Source: UBA1930 sp943368475 (GTDB lineage: Bacteria; Bacteroidota; Bacteroidia; Chitinophagales; Chitinophagaceae). Taken from it: 64,000 bases of DNA. A program made the position numbers and the translations under genes. The stretch covers positions 18,866 to 82,865 of the forward strand of contig CALRLF020000009.1 in NCBI GenBank assembly GCA_943368475.1. The letters run 5' to 3'. Below are positions 8,356 to 17,396 of the stretch, piece by piece. Each line of letters opens with the position of its first letter. Within the stretch, counting starts at the first letter, position 1. Under the pieces are notes generated by a model that saw only the letters and a program-made list of their open reading frames with translations, did no database searches and was not told where the DNA came from.

Positions 8356-8730
8356 ATGGAGAACATAAATTTACTTACTGAAGAAATTTTAAGATGTGCT
8401 TTTAAAGTACATTCTGCTCTTGGACCAGGTTTGCTAGAGTCATCATATAAAGAATGTCTTTTTTATGAATTGATGAAATCTGATCTTATAGTTGAAAAAG
8501 AAAAGGCACTTCCTTTGGTGTATGAAGAAGTAAAATTGGAAATCGGTTATAGAATTGATCTATTAGTAGAAAACAAAGTAATTATTGAAATAAAAGCAGT
8601 AGAAGCATTGAACGATGTTCACACAGCCCAAGTGCTGACTTATCTAAAGCTGTCAGGTTGCAAAGTAGGGTTACTACTCAACTTTAATACAAGCAGTTTG
8701 AAAAATGGAATAAAGAGGCTTATGTATTAA
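8356..8730 (+). CDS. GxxExxY family protein (PDDEXK-like fold suspected)
   Basis: The 124-residue protein carries the defining motif GPGLLESSY (residues about 23-31), then LPLVYEEVKLEIGYRIDLLVENKVIIEIKAVE. The D...EIKA arrangement resembles a PDDEXK nuclease-type core, a fold I infer rather than see. GxxExxY proteins occur in many copies in some Bacteroidota genomes and their function is not settled. The gene lies between the two halves of metH and is bracketed by 46-bp imperfect direct repeats, as if delivered as a cassette. Its codon use looks like that of its neighbours. Confidence 0.88.
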   Translation: MENINLLTEEILRCAFKVHSALGPGLLESSYKECLFYELMKSDLIVEKEKALPLVYEEVKLEIGYRIDLLVENKVIIEIKAVEALNDVHTAQVLTYLKLSGCKVGLLLNFNTSSLKNGIKRLMY

Positions 8731-8774
8731 CTCTTGTCCTCTGTGAAACAACTCAATACAACTCTGTGATTAAT
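8729..8774. repeat. Right 46-bp direct repeat flanking the GxxExxY gene
   Basis: This is the partner of 8280-8325. It begins in the stop codon of the GxxExxY gene and ends 8 bp before the second metH half, so it forms that gene's leader. Confidence 0.7.
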
Positions 8775-8782
8775 TAGATATC

Positions 8783-11524
8783 ATGAGCATAACAACTATA
8801 AAACCTTACTTACGCTTATCTGGTTTAGAACCTTTAGTCGTTCGTCCAGAAACGAATTTTGTGAATGTTGGGGAGCGTACCAATGTAACAGGAAGTAAAA
8901 AGTTTGCCCGTTTGATTTTAAACAATCAATACGAAGAAGCATTGTCTGTTGCAAGGCAACAAGTAGAAAATGGGGCACAAATTTTAGATGTGAACATGGA
9001 CGATGCTTTGTTGGATGGTGTACAAGCCATGACTACATACATCAACTTATTACAAAGTGAACCAGATATTGCCAAGATACCCATCATGGTGGATAGTTCT
9101 AAGTTTGAAATCATTCAGGCAGGTTTAAAATGCATTCAAGGTCGTTGCATTGTAAACTCCATTTCCATGAAAGAAGGTGAAGCCAAATTTATTGAGCAAG
9201 CCTTTATTTGTAAAGACTTTGGTGCACCAGTAATTGTAATGGCATTTGATGAAAAAGGTCAGGCCGATACGATGCAACGCAAAGTAGAAATATCGGAAAG
9301 AGCCTATAAGATATTGACAGAAGTTGTAGGATTCGATCCTCAAGATATTATTTTCGACATCAACATTTTTGCCATAGCTACAGGTTTAGAAGAACACAAT
9401 AATTATGGTGTAGACTTTATTGAAGCCACTAGAATTATCAAACAAAAATATCCTTTAGTAAAAATTAGTGGCGGTGTAAGTAACTTATCATTTTCATTCA
9501 GAGGTAATGAATTTGTAAGAGAAACCATGCACTCTGTTTTCTTATACCATGCTATTAAAGCTGGTATGGATATGGGCATTGTAAATGCTGGTCAATTGGT
9601 AGTATACGACGAAATTGAACCAACCTTAAGAGAGTTAATTGAAGATGTAATTCTTAACAGAAACAACGACAACAACGAAGCCACAGAAAAACTGATTGCC
9701 TTTGCCGAAACAGTAAAAGCCAAAGGAAAGGAAATTGTAAAAGATGAAAAATGGCGTAATGAATCTGTTGAAAGCAGATTAGCACATTCTCTAATTAATG
9801 GTATTACCGATTATATTGAAGCTGATACAGAAGAAGCTCGTCAAAAATATCCTCGTCCACTAGATGTAATTGAAGGTCCATTGATGGATGGTATGAACAT
9901 CGTAGGTGATTTATTTGGTGCAGGTAAAATGTTCTTGCCACAGGTAGTAAAAAGTGCAAGGGTAATGAAGAAAAGTGTAGCTGTACTTACACCATTTATT
10001 GAACAGGAAAAAGAAGAACGCAAACAAGCACATTTGGCAGCTGGAACAGTAAATGAAGAAGGTGCAGGTGCTGCAAAAATTTTATTGGCAACTGTAAAAG
10101 GCGATGTGCATGATATTGGTAAAAATATTGTAGGTGTTGTACTGGGCTGTAATGGTTATGATATTGTAGACCTTGGCGTAATGGTACCTACAGATAAAAT
10201 TTTGGATGCTGCTATTAAAGAAAATGCAGACATTATTGGCTTGAGTGGATTGATTACACCATCATTGGATGAGATGGTTCATATTGCCAAAGAAATGAAA
10301 CGTAGAGGCATGACACAACCATTGTTAATTGGTGGAGCTACAACTTCTCGTATGCACACTGCTGTAAAAATTGCTCAGGAATATGACAATGGTGTGGTGC
10401 ATGTTTTAGATGCTTCACGTAGTGTAACAGTTGCTGGATCTTTATTAAATAAGGACACGAAAGAAACTTTCTTAGGTGAAACGAAGAAAGAATATGTGAA
10501 ATTGAAAGAAGCTTTCGATAATAAAAAGACCGTTAAAAACTATATTACTTATGAAGCTGCTAAAGCCAACAAAGTAAAAATTGATTGGGAGAATTTTACA
10601 CCAGTTAAACCAACCTTCACAGGAACAAAAGTGTTTGAAGAATTTGATTTGGCTGAGTTAAGAGCATTTATCGACTGGAAACCTTTCTTTATTGCATGGG
10701 AAATGCACGGCAACTTTCCAGCTATTTTAGAAGATGAAATTGTAGGCAAAGAAGCTACGAAATTGTACAATGACGCAAATGTGTTGTTGGATAAAATAAT
10801 TGCCGAAAAATGGTTAACTGCAAAAGGAACCATTGGTTTTTGGGAAGCCAATAGTAATGATGATGAGGTAGTGGTGAAAACGGAAATCGTGAATGGTGAA
10901 TCGCAAGTGGTGAAATTGCAATTTCTTCGTCAGCAAATACAAAAAGCAGCCAATCAACCTAATTTAAGTTTAGCAGATTTCATCAAACCTTCTGCCTTAA
11001 ACCTTAAACCTTCAACCTCAGATTATATTGGTTCATTCGCTGTAACCATTCATGGTATTGAGCCACATATAAAAGCATTCGAAGCCAATCACGATGATTA
11101 CAACAAAATCATGCTACAAGCATTAGCAGATCGTTTTGCTGAAGCATTTGCAGAATGTTTGCACTTGAAAACAAGAAAAGAATATTGGGGCTATGCAACA
11201 GATGAACATTTAAGTAACGATGAATTGATCCATGAAAAATATCAAGGTATTCGTCCTGCACCTGGCTATCCTGCTTGTCCTGATCATACAGAAAAATACA
11301 AATTATTCGATTTGTTGAATGCCACTGAAACAGTTGGTATTACACTCACCGAAAGTTTAGCCATGTTTCCAGCATCATCAGTTTGTGGTTGGTATTTTGC
11401 CAATCCGCAAAGCCAGTATTATGGTGTAGGTAAAATTCAACAAGACCAATTTGAAGACTATATACAACGTAAAGGCTTACCGAAAGAAGAAATGGAAAGA
11501 TGGTTAAGCCCTGTATTAGAATAA
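8783..11524 (+). CDS. metH: Methionine synthase, folate/cobalamin/activation half (split MetH)
   Basis: The 913-residue protein holds MetH modules 2-4. The pterin-binding barrel starts at NFVNVGERTNVTGSKKF and contains DVNMDD. The B12 cap and Rossmann domain carry the base-off ligand motif DVHDIG (in KGDVHDIGKNIVGVV) and the SGLITPS loop. The SAM-binding activation domain has RPAPGYPACPDHTEK and LTESLAMFPASSVCGWYF. All key motifs are present, so it should be functional together with the barrel at 7203-8219: methyl transfer from methyltetrahydrofolate via cobalamin to homocysteine. It starts 8 bp after the right direct repeat. A terminator follows the stop. Confidence 0.95.
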   Translation: MSITTIKPYLRLSGLEPLVVRPETNFVNVGERTNVTGSKKFARLILNNQYEEALSVARQQVENGAQILDVNMDDALLDGVQAMTTYINLLQSEPDIAKIPIMVDSSKFEIIQAGLKCIQGRCIVNSISMKEGEAKFIEQAFICKDFGAPVIVMAFDEKGQADTMQRKVEISERAYKILTEVVGFDPQDIIFDINIFAIATGLEEHNNYGVDFIEATRIIKQKYPLVKISGGVSNLSFSFRGNEFVRETMHSVFLYHAIKAGMDMGIVNAGQLVVYDEIEPTLRELIEDVILNRNNDNNEATEKLIAFAETVKAKGKEIVKDEKWRNESVESRLAHSLINGITDYIEADTEEARQKYPRPLDVIEGPLMDGMNIVGDLFGAGKMFLPQVVKSARVMKKSVAVLTPFIEQEKEERKQAHLAAGTVNEEGAGAAKILLATVKGDVHDIGKNIVGVVLGCNGYDIVDLGVMVPTDKILDAAIKENADIIGLSGLITPSLDEMVHIAKEMKRRGMTQPLLIGGATTSRMHTAVKIAQEYDNGVVHVLDASRSVTVAGSLLNKDTKETFLGETKKEYVKLKEAFDNKKTVKNYITYEAAKANKVKIDWENFTPVKPTFTGTKVFEEFDLAELRAFIDWKPFFIAWEMHGNFPAILEDEIVGKEATKLYNDANVLLDKIIAEKWLTAKGTIGFWEANSNDDEVVVKTEIVNGESQVVKLQFLRQQIQKAANQPNLSLADFIKPSALNLKPSTSDYIGSFAVTIHGIEPHIKAFEANHDDYNKIMLQALADRFAEAFAECLHLKTRKEYWGYATDEHLSNDELIHEKYQGIRPAPGYPACPDHTEKYKLFDLLNATETVGITLTESLAMFPASSVCGWYFANPQSQYYGVGKIQQDQFEDYIQRKGLPKEEMERWLSPVLE

Positions 11525-11526
11525 AA

Positions 11527-11567
11527 AAACGAGTGCCTCATTTTCTAAAGTGTGGCACTTGTTTTTT
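11527..11567 (+). terminator. Terminator after metH
   Basis: AAACGAGTGCC (11527-11537) pairs with GGCACTTGTTT (11554-11564) with a single G-T pair, followed by T residues. Confidence 0.8.
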
Positions 11568-11600
11568 GATAATGATTTATGAGCTTAATTTTAATAAATC

Positions 11601-11939
11601 ATGAGAAAACTAGTTGTAATTTTTTTCATTTTTATTTCGATTACATCATCTTCACAAAAGCCTTCAAATGGAACTTATTTACTCAAATTTTTTGACCTTG
11701 AGTATGGAAAATTTCATGGCATTTGTAAAGTGATTGTAATAGGTGATTCTGTTGCAGTATATGCAGTAAAAGATTGTCATCGTAAAAAAGGGCAATTAAT
11801 TAACAGTGGGTTAATTAAACTTGGGAAAGACGGCAAATGGTTGATTTTCCATCGTAAAAATAAAGATGAAAAAGATAACGATTATGAAGAAATGCCAGAT
11901 AGAGTAAGTTTTAAAAAGAAAATATTTTACACTTACTAA
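11601..11939 (+). CDS. Hypothetical small secreted protein
   Basis: The 112-residue protein has a short hydrophobic leader (residues 1-19, ending TSSSQ). A compact, basic, beta-rich domain follows: GTYLLKFFDLEYGKFHGICKVIVIGDSVAVYAV. I do not recognise the family. Two cysteines (in HGICK and KDCHRK) could form a disulfide after export. It stands alone between a terminator and the T9SS gene. Confidence 0.6.
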   Translation: MRKLVVIFFIFISITSSSQKPSNGTYLLKFFDLEYGKFHGICKVIVIGDSVAVYAVKDCHRKKGQLINSGLIKLGKDGKWLIFHRKNKDEKDNDYEEMPDRVSFKKKIFYTY

Positions 11940-12014
11940 TCTGTATCAAATAAAGCCTATTCAAGATTTACCTTACAACTTTACTTGTACTTTATCTTTT
12001 CAAATCAATATTTT

Positions 12015-12038
12015 AAATCACCTGAAAGGGTGATTTTT
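12015..12038 (+). terminator. Terminator after small secreted protein
   Basis: AAATCACC (12015-12022) pairs with GGTGATTT (12029-12036) across a 6-nt loop, followed by T-rich sequence. Confidence 0.7.
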
Positions 12039-12181
12039 ATTTTGTATACAACGTTTCCTTAAACTTTTCCATCAATCACACATCTCTTGCAACACAAGTG
12101 TTTCAAGGTTTTATAAATCATCCTTTTGGGTGAAGTACTACTTAAAAACAACATCTACTTTCATCTTCGAAAATTACTTTT

Positions 12182-14818
12182 ATGAAAAGAATATTTACTA
12201 TTTTAATTGCTAATTTAATAACAAGTTTAATTGGCAATACCCAAACCATTACCAGTGTAGAGAATGTGTATGGAGGAAGAATTAATGCAATTGCAGCTTC
12301 CAAAATTGCAGGAACAACCGATAGTTTCAATGTTTTTATAACAACCGAAAGTGCCAACACCGCATTTTTTACTAAAGCAAGAGTAAATGCTACTTCAGCA
12401 GCAACAATAAATACTTGGACAAAGGTTACAGGTCTTACGGCAGGTAGTAATTATGGTTCGGGAATTCAAAATATTGCAACAAGTGATTCTTGTAATTATA
12501 TGTTGTTTGTTTACAATAATAATATTTATAAAGCTGATGCAAGTGGGGCTGGTGTTTCTTTAGCAGCATCTCTACCAGCAGGTTCAGTAGCTGTAGATAT
12601 AGCAAACGGAGGTAGATATATGTATTTTTTATCTCACTCAAACACGTCCAACCAAGATCAAATTGGTATGATGGATTTTGGTGCTGGTGGAACCAATTTT
12701 GGTACAGCAGTACTATCTGTATATAGTACTGCAACCTATCCAGCAAAAACTAAAATGTCTTTAGCAGCAGATTCTATTGTGCTAATTAAAGAAGGCAGTG
12801 ATCCTGAAATTACTTTATATAAAAATCTAACGAGTGGTACAAAAGCTTTTGAACACGATGCTTTAGCTGCTTTGTCAACTTCGATTTATTGGAACAGTGC
12901 AGCAATTGCTCCAGATGGAAGGGTATTTGTTGGAGGGTCTGATAACTCCAATAAATACATTGCTTATCGAGATACAACAACCGCTGTGTGGACAGTTGTT
13001 AATACTGGCATTGCAGGAACTTTTGGAAAAAATATTGCTTTCTATCAACCAACAGGTTCAGCATCTTATTATGTTTATTTTGGCTCGGCATATAGTACAG
13101 CAAAGGGTGCAGTTTCAACTTGGGCTAATCTTGGTAATATTTCCCTAGAAACACATAGTAATGATGGTGCATCATTTACAATTGGAGCAAACTCGGCAGG
13201 TGGAACAGTTTTGTTTACAACAGACCAAGGTTTGGGCTGGACTAAGAATAGTGGTTCAATTATTTCTGAAATAAATGAAGGAATAGAAGCTGTTCAGGTA
13301 AACGATTTTGATATGCGTAGCGATAAAGATTTTGGCTGGTTGGCTAGTAAAGCTGGTGTACGTTATGTTCGTAATTATAACACTGCATCAAAAGCTTGGA
13401 GTAATGCAATGTTCCCTAATGGAGATGGCTCTCCATACTATTCAGCAGAAATGGTAGGTAACGATAGTAATAGTGTGTATGTTGGTAATGTTCGTGTATA
13501 TAAAACAACCAATAAAGGTACAACTTGGAGTCAGGTTTTTACAGCAGAAAATGCTCCTTATAATTTTCCAGGAAGTAGCCAGGTAACAAGTATTGCAGTA
13601 AGCGATAGTGTAAACAACATCGTAATGGCTGGTTATAAAATTCAAGGTTCACAACGTGGTGGTGTTTTCTATTCTACCAATGGAGGTAGCAGTTGGAGCC
13701 AGTTATTAATTTATGCAACTGTAAACGGACAAGATGTTGATGTAAATGATATAGAAATTACAAGCGATAGTGGTAAAGTCGTGGCTTATATTGGGGTTGA
13801 TTATGACAATTCTGTTTCTCCCATTATTCGTGGAATGTACAAAGCACAATGGAATGGAGCAAGCTGGACAGTGAGAGCAGAAAACATTTATTCTCCATCT
13901 ACTTCTTTAATAAATATTAATGATATTGTTATTCACAGTCGTGATACCATACTTGCGTCAGGTGGATTTTATAATACAGTATATGGAAGAGAATATGGTA
14001 TCAACTTTATGGTAAGCCGACCAGTGTATAACACATGGACATCTTATGTTCCATCTGCAGCGAGAACCAGTGGTTTCTCAGCTTGTGCATGGCATGGAGA
14101 TACTTTATTTTATGCTTACAAAGATTCTATTTTATACAGTCGAATTGCTTTTTCAGCAACAGGTACAGGAACACCAGGTGAAGCATTATATACTAAGGTA
14201 GATAATGGAACAGAAATCAATGTGCTCTATTATGATGAGTTATTGGCTGGTAGTGGAACTGGCTTTAAATCTATTAAAGGAGCAAACTTTACATTGCCTT
14301 CTAAAATCATTGCTTTCAATGCAATTCAAAAAGAAAATGAAATTCTATTAAGTTGGATAAACGACTTGGATGACGATGTTAGCCAATACAAATTACAATA
14401 CAGTTGCAATGGGGGCAACTTTATTACATTGGCTAACATCGCATCCACCAAATTAAAAAAGTATAGCTATTTAGATGTAAGCAATTGTACTACAGATTAT
14501 CGTTACTATCGTTTAATGATTGTCGATAAATCTGGTAATACAGAGTACAGCAACATTATTAAAGTGGGTAATCAACAAAAGAAATTGGTTAAGGTTTTCC
14601 CCAATCCTGTTGTAAATGGTATGGTGCAAGTACAAACTACTTTGTCGGGTAATTCAACCATTCAAATTATTGATATAGCAGGAAGAGAAAGAATGAAAAC
14701 AACTGCTAACTTATTGGGTATTGCTTCTTTTAGCACTTTAGGTTTGACAAAAGGAATGTACCTGCTGCAAATAACCAATGTTGGCGAAAAGTATGTTCAA
14801 ACAATCTTTATTCAGTAG
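12182..14818 (+). CDS. Secreted repeat protein with T9SS type A sorting domain
   Basis: The 878-residue protein has a signal peptide (1-21). A long run of beta-propeller-like or BNR/sialidase-type repeats includes recurring phrases such as TTNKGTTWSQVF and STNGGSSWSQLL. A fibronectin-like segment lies near 710-790. The last roughly 80 residues form a type A T9SS sorting domain: KVFPNPVVNG, then IQIIDIAGRE, and GMYLLQITN near the end. It should be exported across the outer membrane by T9SS and anchored or released. The Asp-box-like repeats suggest a photosystem II stability factor/Vps10-type propeller. No catalytic function can be assigned. Confidence 0.85.
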   Translation: MKRIFTILIANLITSLIGNTQTITSVENVYGGRINAIAASKIAGTTDSFNVFITTESANTAFFTKARVNATSAATINTWTKVTGLTAGSNYGSGIQNIATSDSCNYMLFVYNNNIYKADASGAGVSLAASLPAGSVAVDIANGGRYMYFLSHSNTSNQDQIGMMDFGAGGTNFGTAVLSVYSTATYPAKTKMSLAADSIVLIKEGSDPEITLYKNLTSGTKAFEHDALAALSTSIYWNSAAIAPDGRVFVGGSDNSNKYIAYRDTTTAVWTVVNTGIAGTFGKNIAFYQPTGSASYYVYFGSAYSTAKGAVSTWANLGNISLETHSNDGASFTIGANSAGGTVLFTTDQGLGWTKNSGSIISEINEGIEAVQVNDFDMRSDKDFGWLASKAGVRYVRNYNTASKAWSNAMFPNGDGSPYYSAEMVGNDSNSVYVGNVRVYKTTNKGTTWSQVFTAENAPYNFPGSSQVTSIAVSDSVNNIVMAGYKIQGSQRGGVFYSTNGGSSWSQLLIYATVNGQDVDVNDIEITSDSGKVVAYIGVDYDNSVSPIIRGMYKAQWNGASWTVRAENIYSPSTSLININDIVIHSRDTILASGGFYNTVYGREYGINFMVSRPVYNTWTSYVPSAARTSGFSACAWHGDTLFYAYKDSILYSRIAFSATGTGTPGEALYTKVDNGTEINVLYYDELLAGSGTGFKSIKGANFTLPSKIIAFNAIQKENEILLSWINDLDDDVSQYKLQYSCNGGNFITLANIASTKLKKYSYLDVSNCTTDYRYYRLMIVDKSGNTEYSNIIKVGNQQKKLVKVFPNPVVNGMVQVQTTLSGNSTIQIIDIAGRERMKTTANLLGIASFSTLGLTKGMYLLQITNVGEKYVQTIFIQ

Positions 14819-14841
14819 TAGTAATTCAGGTTTGTCACAAC

Positions 14842-14869
14842 AAAGCACCTTAGTCTTAAGGTGCTTTTT
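14842..14869 (+). terminator. Strong terminator after T9SS cargo gene
   Basis: A perfect 11-bp stem AAAGCACCTTA/TAAGGTGCTTT with a GTCT loop is followed by TT. Confidence 0.88.
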
Positions 14870-14996
14870 GCGTATAGCAATATATAACTGATTTAAATAA
14901 CCTCTTTAAAACAAAGAAAACTTCAATTCTTACAATCAAAAACTTTGCTCTCCGCCAACAATTGCTTATTTTCCCAATCCAAAAAACTGATAAGCT

Positions 14997-15734
14997 ATGG
15001 TAACATTGGCTTTGTATAACCTAAAAGGTGGTGTTGGTAAAACTGCAGCAGCAGTTAATTTTGCTTATTTGGCTGCTGCTAATGGTTTAAAAACCTTGGT
15101 ATGGGATTTAGACCCACAAGGTTCTTCTTCATTTTATTTTCATGTTAAAAATGAAAAGAATGAAAGTAAAAAAGTATTCGCAGCCGAAGTAGATATTAAA
15201 GAAGCCATTCAAGATTCGGTTTTCGAAAACCTATGGGTTATTCCTGCCGATATGAGTGCCAGAAATGTTGATTTAATCTTCGACGAAGCCAAGCAAAGCA
15301 AAAAAAGATTAAAATCTTTATTGGGTGGATTAAAAGGCTTTGATGTTTTGGTGTTGGATTGTCCGCCAGGAATTTCTTTACTGCATGACAATATTTTTAA
15401 TGCTGCCGATTATGTGTTAATGCCCAATATTCCTACAATATTGTCTATCCGTTCTTATGAAACTGTGATAGAATATTTTAAAGAAAATGAACTAGATAAA
15501 ACCAAAATCAAATGTTTCTTTAGTATGGTCGATCATCGCAAAACCCTGCATCACGAAACATTACAGGCATTTTACAACAATAAAATTTTCTTTAAAAACT
15601 ATATTCCATATTTAAGTGATGTAGAAAAAATGGGTGTACACCAACAACCATTATTCGAGTTTGCCAATAGTAGTTATGCAGCACAGTGTTATAGAGATTT
15701 ATGGAAAGAAATTAGTAAACAATGCCTTCACTAA
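14997..15734 (+). CDS. ParA/MinD-type P-loop ATPase (orphan)
   Basis: The 245-residue deviant Walker ATPase has KGGVGKTAAAVN (residues about 9-20), a Walker A' WDLDPQGS and Walker B VLDCPPGIS. These are the hallmarks of ParA/Soj partition ATPases. It is not followed by a ParB gene or a recognisable parS cluster; the next gene, 27 bp downstream, encodes an esterase. It is therefore probably an orphan ParA that positions a protein cargo rather than a replicon, although a role with a distant ParB cannot be excluded. Confidence 0.85.
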   Translation: MVTLALYNLKGGVGKTAAAVNFAYLAAANGLKTLVWDLDPQGSSSFYFHVKNEKNESKKVFAAEVDIKEAIQDSVFENLWVIPADMSARNVDLIFDEAKQSKKRLKSLLGGLKGFDVLVLDCPPGISLLHDNIFNAADYVLMPNIPTILSIRSYETVIEYFKENELDKTKIKCFFSMVDHRKTLHHETLQAFYNNKIFFKNYIPYLSDVEKMGVHQQPLFEFANSSYAAQCYRDLWKEISKQCLH

Positions 15735-15761
15735 AACAAAATATTCAACAATAAATTAGTT

Positions 15762-16493
15762 ATGCAAAAATTTACCGACTCATGGTTTAGTCCTTCATTA
15801 AATAAAGAAATGCCAATAGCTGGCTATGGTCATTATGGATTTGCTTTATTATTGGTTCCAACAGCTGCAGCCGATTATTTAGAATATGAACGTTTTCAAA
15901 TGATGGATGCTTTAGCTCCATTAATTAATGCTGGTAAATTACGTGTATTTAGCATTGACAGTATTAACAAAGAAAGTTGGATGAACAATGAAATGCTGCC
16001 TGAACATAAAGCCATTCGTCATAACCAGTTTAACAATTATGTTTTCAATGAAGTGATTCCCTATATAAGAAATGCAACCAGTGCCGATACCATGATTTAT
16101 ACCAGTGGTGCAAGTTTTGGAGCATTGCATAGTATGAACTTATTTTTAAAACGCCCCGACATTATCAATGGCTGCATTAGCATGAGTGGTGTGTATGATT
16201 TAACTGAATACACCAAGGGTTTTTGGGATGAGCAGGTTTATTTCAATAGTCCTTATCATTATATTCCTAATTTACACGATCAGTGGTATTTAGATAAAAT
16301 CAAATCCAGTCACCACATTCACATAGCAACAGGAGCAGGAAATTTTGAAGATCCCGAAGCCAATAAAAGATTTAGTCAGGTGTTGTGGGATAAAGGTATT
16401 TGGCACGATTTAGATGTTTGGGGTGCCGATATTCACCACGATTGGCCTACCTGGAGATCTATGTTGCCTTATATTTTAGAAAACAAGTTTTAA
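15762..16493 (+). CDS. Esterase family alpha/beta hydrolase
   Basis: The 243-residue protein has the nucleophile elbow SGASFGALHS (residues about 110-119, Ser in ASFG), the segment GCISMSGVYDLT typical of D-type esterases and a C-terminal His in HHDWPTW. The fold and motifs match the putative esterase family that includes EstD/Fes-like enzymes and antigen 85-type acyltransferases. There is no signal peptide, so it is cytosolic. It is closely spaced after the ParA gene and ends at a clear terminator, suggesting a two-gene unit. The substrate is unknown. Confidence 0.8.
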   Translation: MQKFTDSWFSPSLNKEMPIAGYGHYGFALLLVPTAAADYLEYERFQMMDALAPLINAGKLRVFSIDSINKESWMNNEMLPEHKAIRHNQFNNYVFNEVIPYIRNATSADTMIYTSGASFGALHSMNLFLKRPDIINGCISMSGVYDLTEYTKGFWDEQVYFNSPYHYIPNLHDQWYLDKIKSSHHIHIATGAGNFEDPEANKRFSQVLWDKGIWHDLDVWGADIHHDWPTWRSMLPYILENKF

Positions 16494-16501
16494 AATAATC
16501 G

Positions 16502-16529
16502 AAACCCGAAAAATATTTTCGGGTTTTTT
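16502..16529 (+). terminator. Terminator after esterase gene
   Basis: AAACCCGAAAA (16502-16512) and TTTTCGGGTTT (16516-16526) form a perfect 11-bp stem followed by T residues. Confidence 0.85.
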
Positions 16530-16616
16530 AATTATCCAAAAAACCGTTAATAAATTAGCGTGTTATAGTTTGTGTGCGTTTGCTGCTTTAATATTACAGT
16601 TCTAAACTAAGTTTAT

Positions 16617-17396
16617 ATAAAAAGGATAGCTATATTTTTGCTTTTATTGTTTTTTGCAAGCATTGCAAAGGCACAGTTTACTACTATTAGTGGAACTGTT
16701 TATGATATTACTGCAAGACGCCCACTAGAAGCAGTTGCTGTACAAAGTACATCGGGTAGAGGAACAATTACAGACTCAGCAGGAAGATACAGTTTAACCA
16801 TTCGTACCAAAGATTCTATTTGGTTTACGGTCATTGGTAAAAGTACCATGAAATATCCGGTAGATACAATAACCAATACATCTGGTTTTGATGTAATGAT
16901 ACATATTAAAGCAACGGAATTACCCGAAGTAAAAGTTAGAAATCGATATTATAAATTCGATTCAATTCAAAATCGTAAAGATTACGCCAAAGTATTTGAA
17001 TTTAGAAAACCAAGCTTACGTTTAAGCTCAAATCCAACCTATAATACAACACCTGGTGTAACAGTTGGATTAGATTTGAATGAAGTAATTAATATGTTTC
17101 GTTTTAAACGAAATCGCCAAATTTTAGCATTACAAAGAAGATTAATTCAGCAAGAACAAGATGCTTATATCGACCATCGGTTTAAAAAGTTCTTAGTGAT
17201 TAAACTTACAGGTTTAAAATCTCCTGAACTGGACACTTTTATGCAACGTTACAGACCAGATTATCATTTGTTGCTTACGTTTAACGATTTAGAGTTTGGT
17301 TACTATATTCAACAATGCTTCGATGCATACAAACACAATCGTCCAAACCCTTATTTGTTTTTTAGAAAACCAGAACAAGAAAATTGGGACGAATAA
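16617..17396 (+). CDS. CarboxypepD_reg-like secreted protein; signal peptide starts at an ATA codon
   Basis: In frame from ATA 16617 the product reads (I)KRIAIFLLLLFFASIAKAQ, a textbook signal peptide with its KR positive end. The only alternative start is TTG 16638, which would remove the charged N-region. An in-frame TAA at 16608 rules out an earlier start. The mature part has a carboxypeptidase-regulatory-like beta-sandwich (TISGTVYDITARRPLEAVAVQS, residues about 22-100). A basic C-terminal domain of unknown type follows. Total length is about 259 residues. It ends immediately against the convergent kinase gene. Either ATA is used, TTG is used, or the start codon has been lost. Confidence 0.75.
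   Translation: MKRIAIFLLLLFFASIAKAQFTTISGTVYDITARRPLEAVAVQSTSGRGTITDSAGRYSLTIRTKDSIWFTVIGKSTMKYPVDTITNTSGFDVMIHIKATELPEVKVRNRYYKFDSIQNRKDYAKVFEFRKPSLRLSSNPTYNTTPGVTVGLDLNEVINMFRFKRNRQILALQRRLIQQEQDAYIDHRFKKFLVIKLTGLKSPELDTFMQRYRPDYHLLLTFNDLEFGYYIQQCFDAYKHNRPNPYLFFRKPEQENWDE

Noticed and set aside
8280..8774. CRISPR-like repeat array
   Set aside because: Only two imperfect copies with a gene between them; no regular spacers. Interpreted as a cassette boundary.
12182..14818. Functional sialidase
   Set aside because: Asp-box-like repeats are present, but I could not identify the arginine triad and catalytic Tyr/Glu of sialidases.
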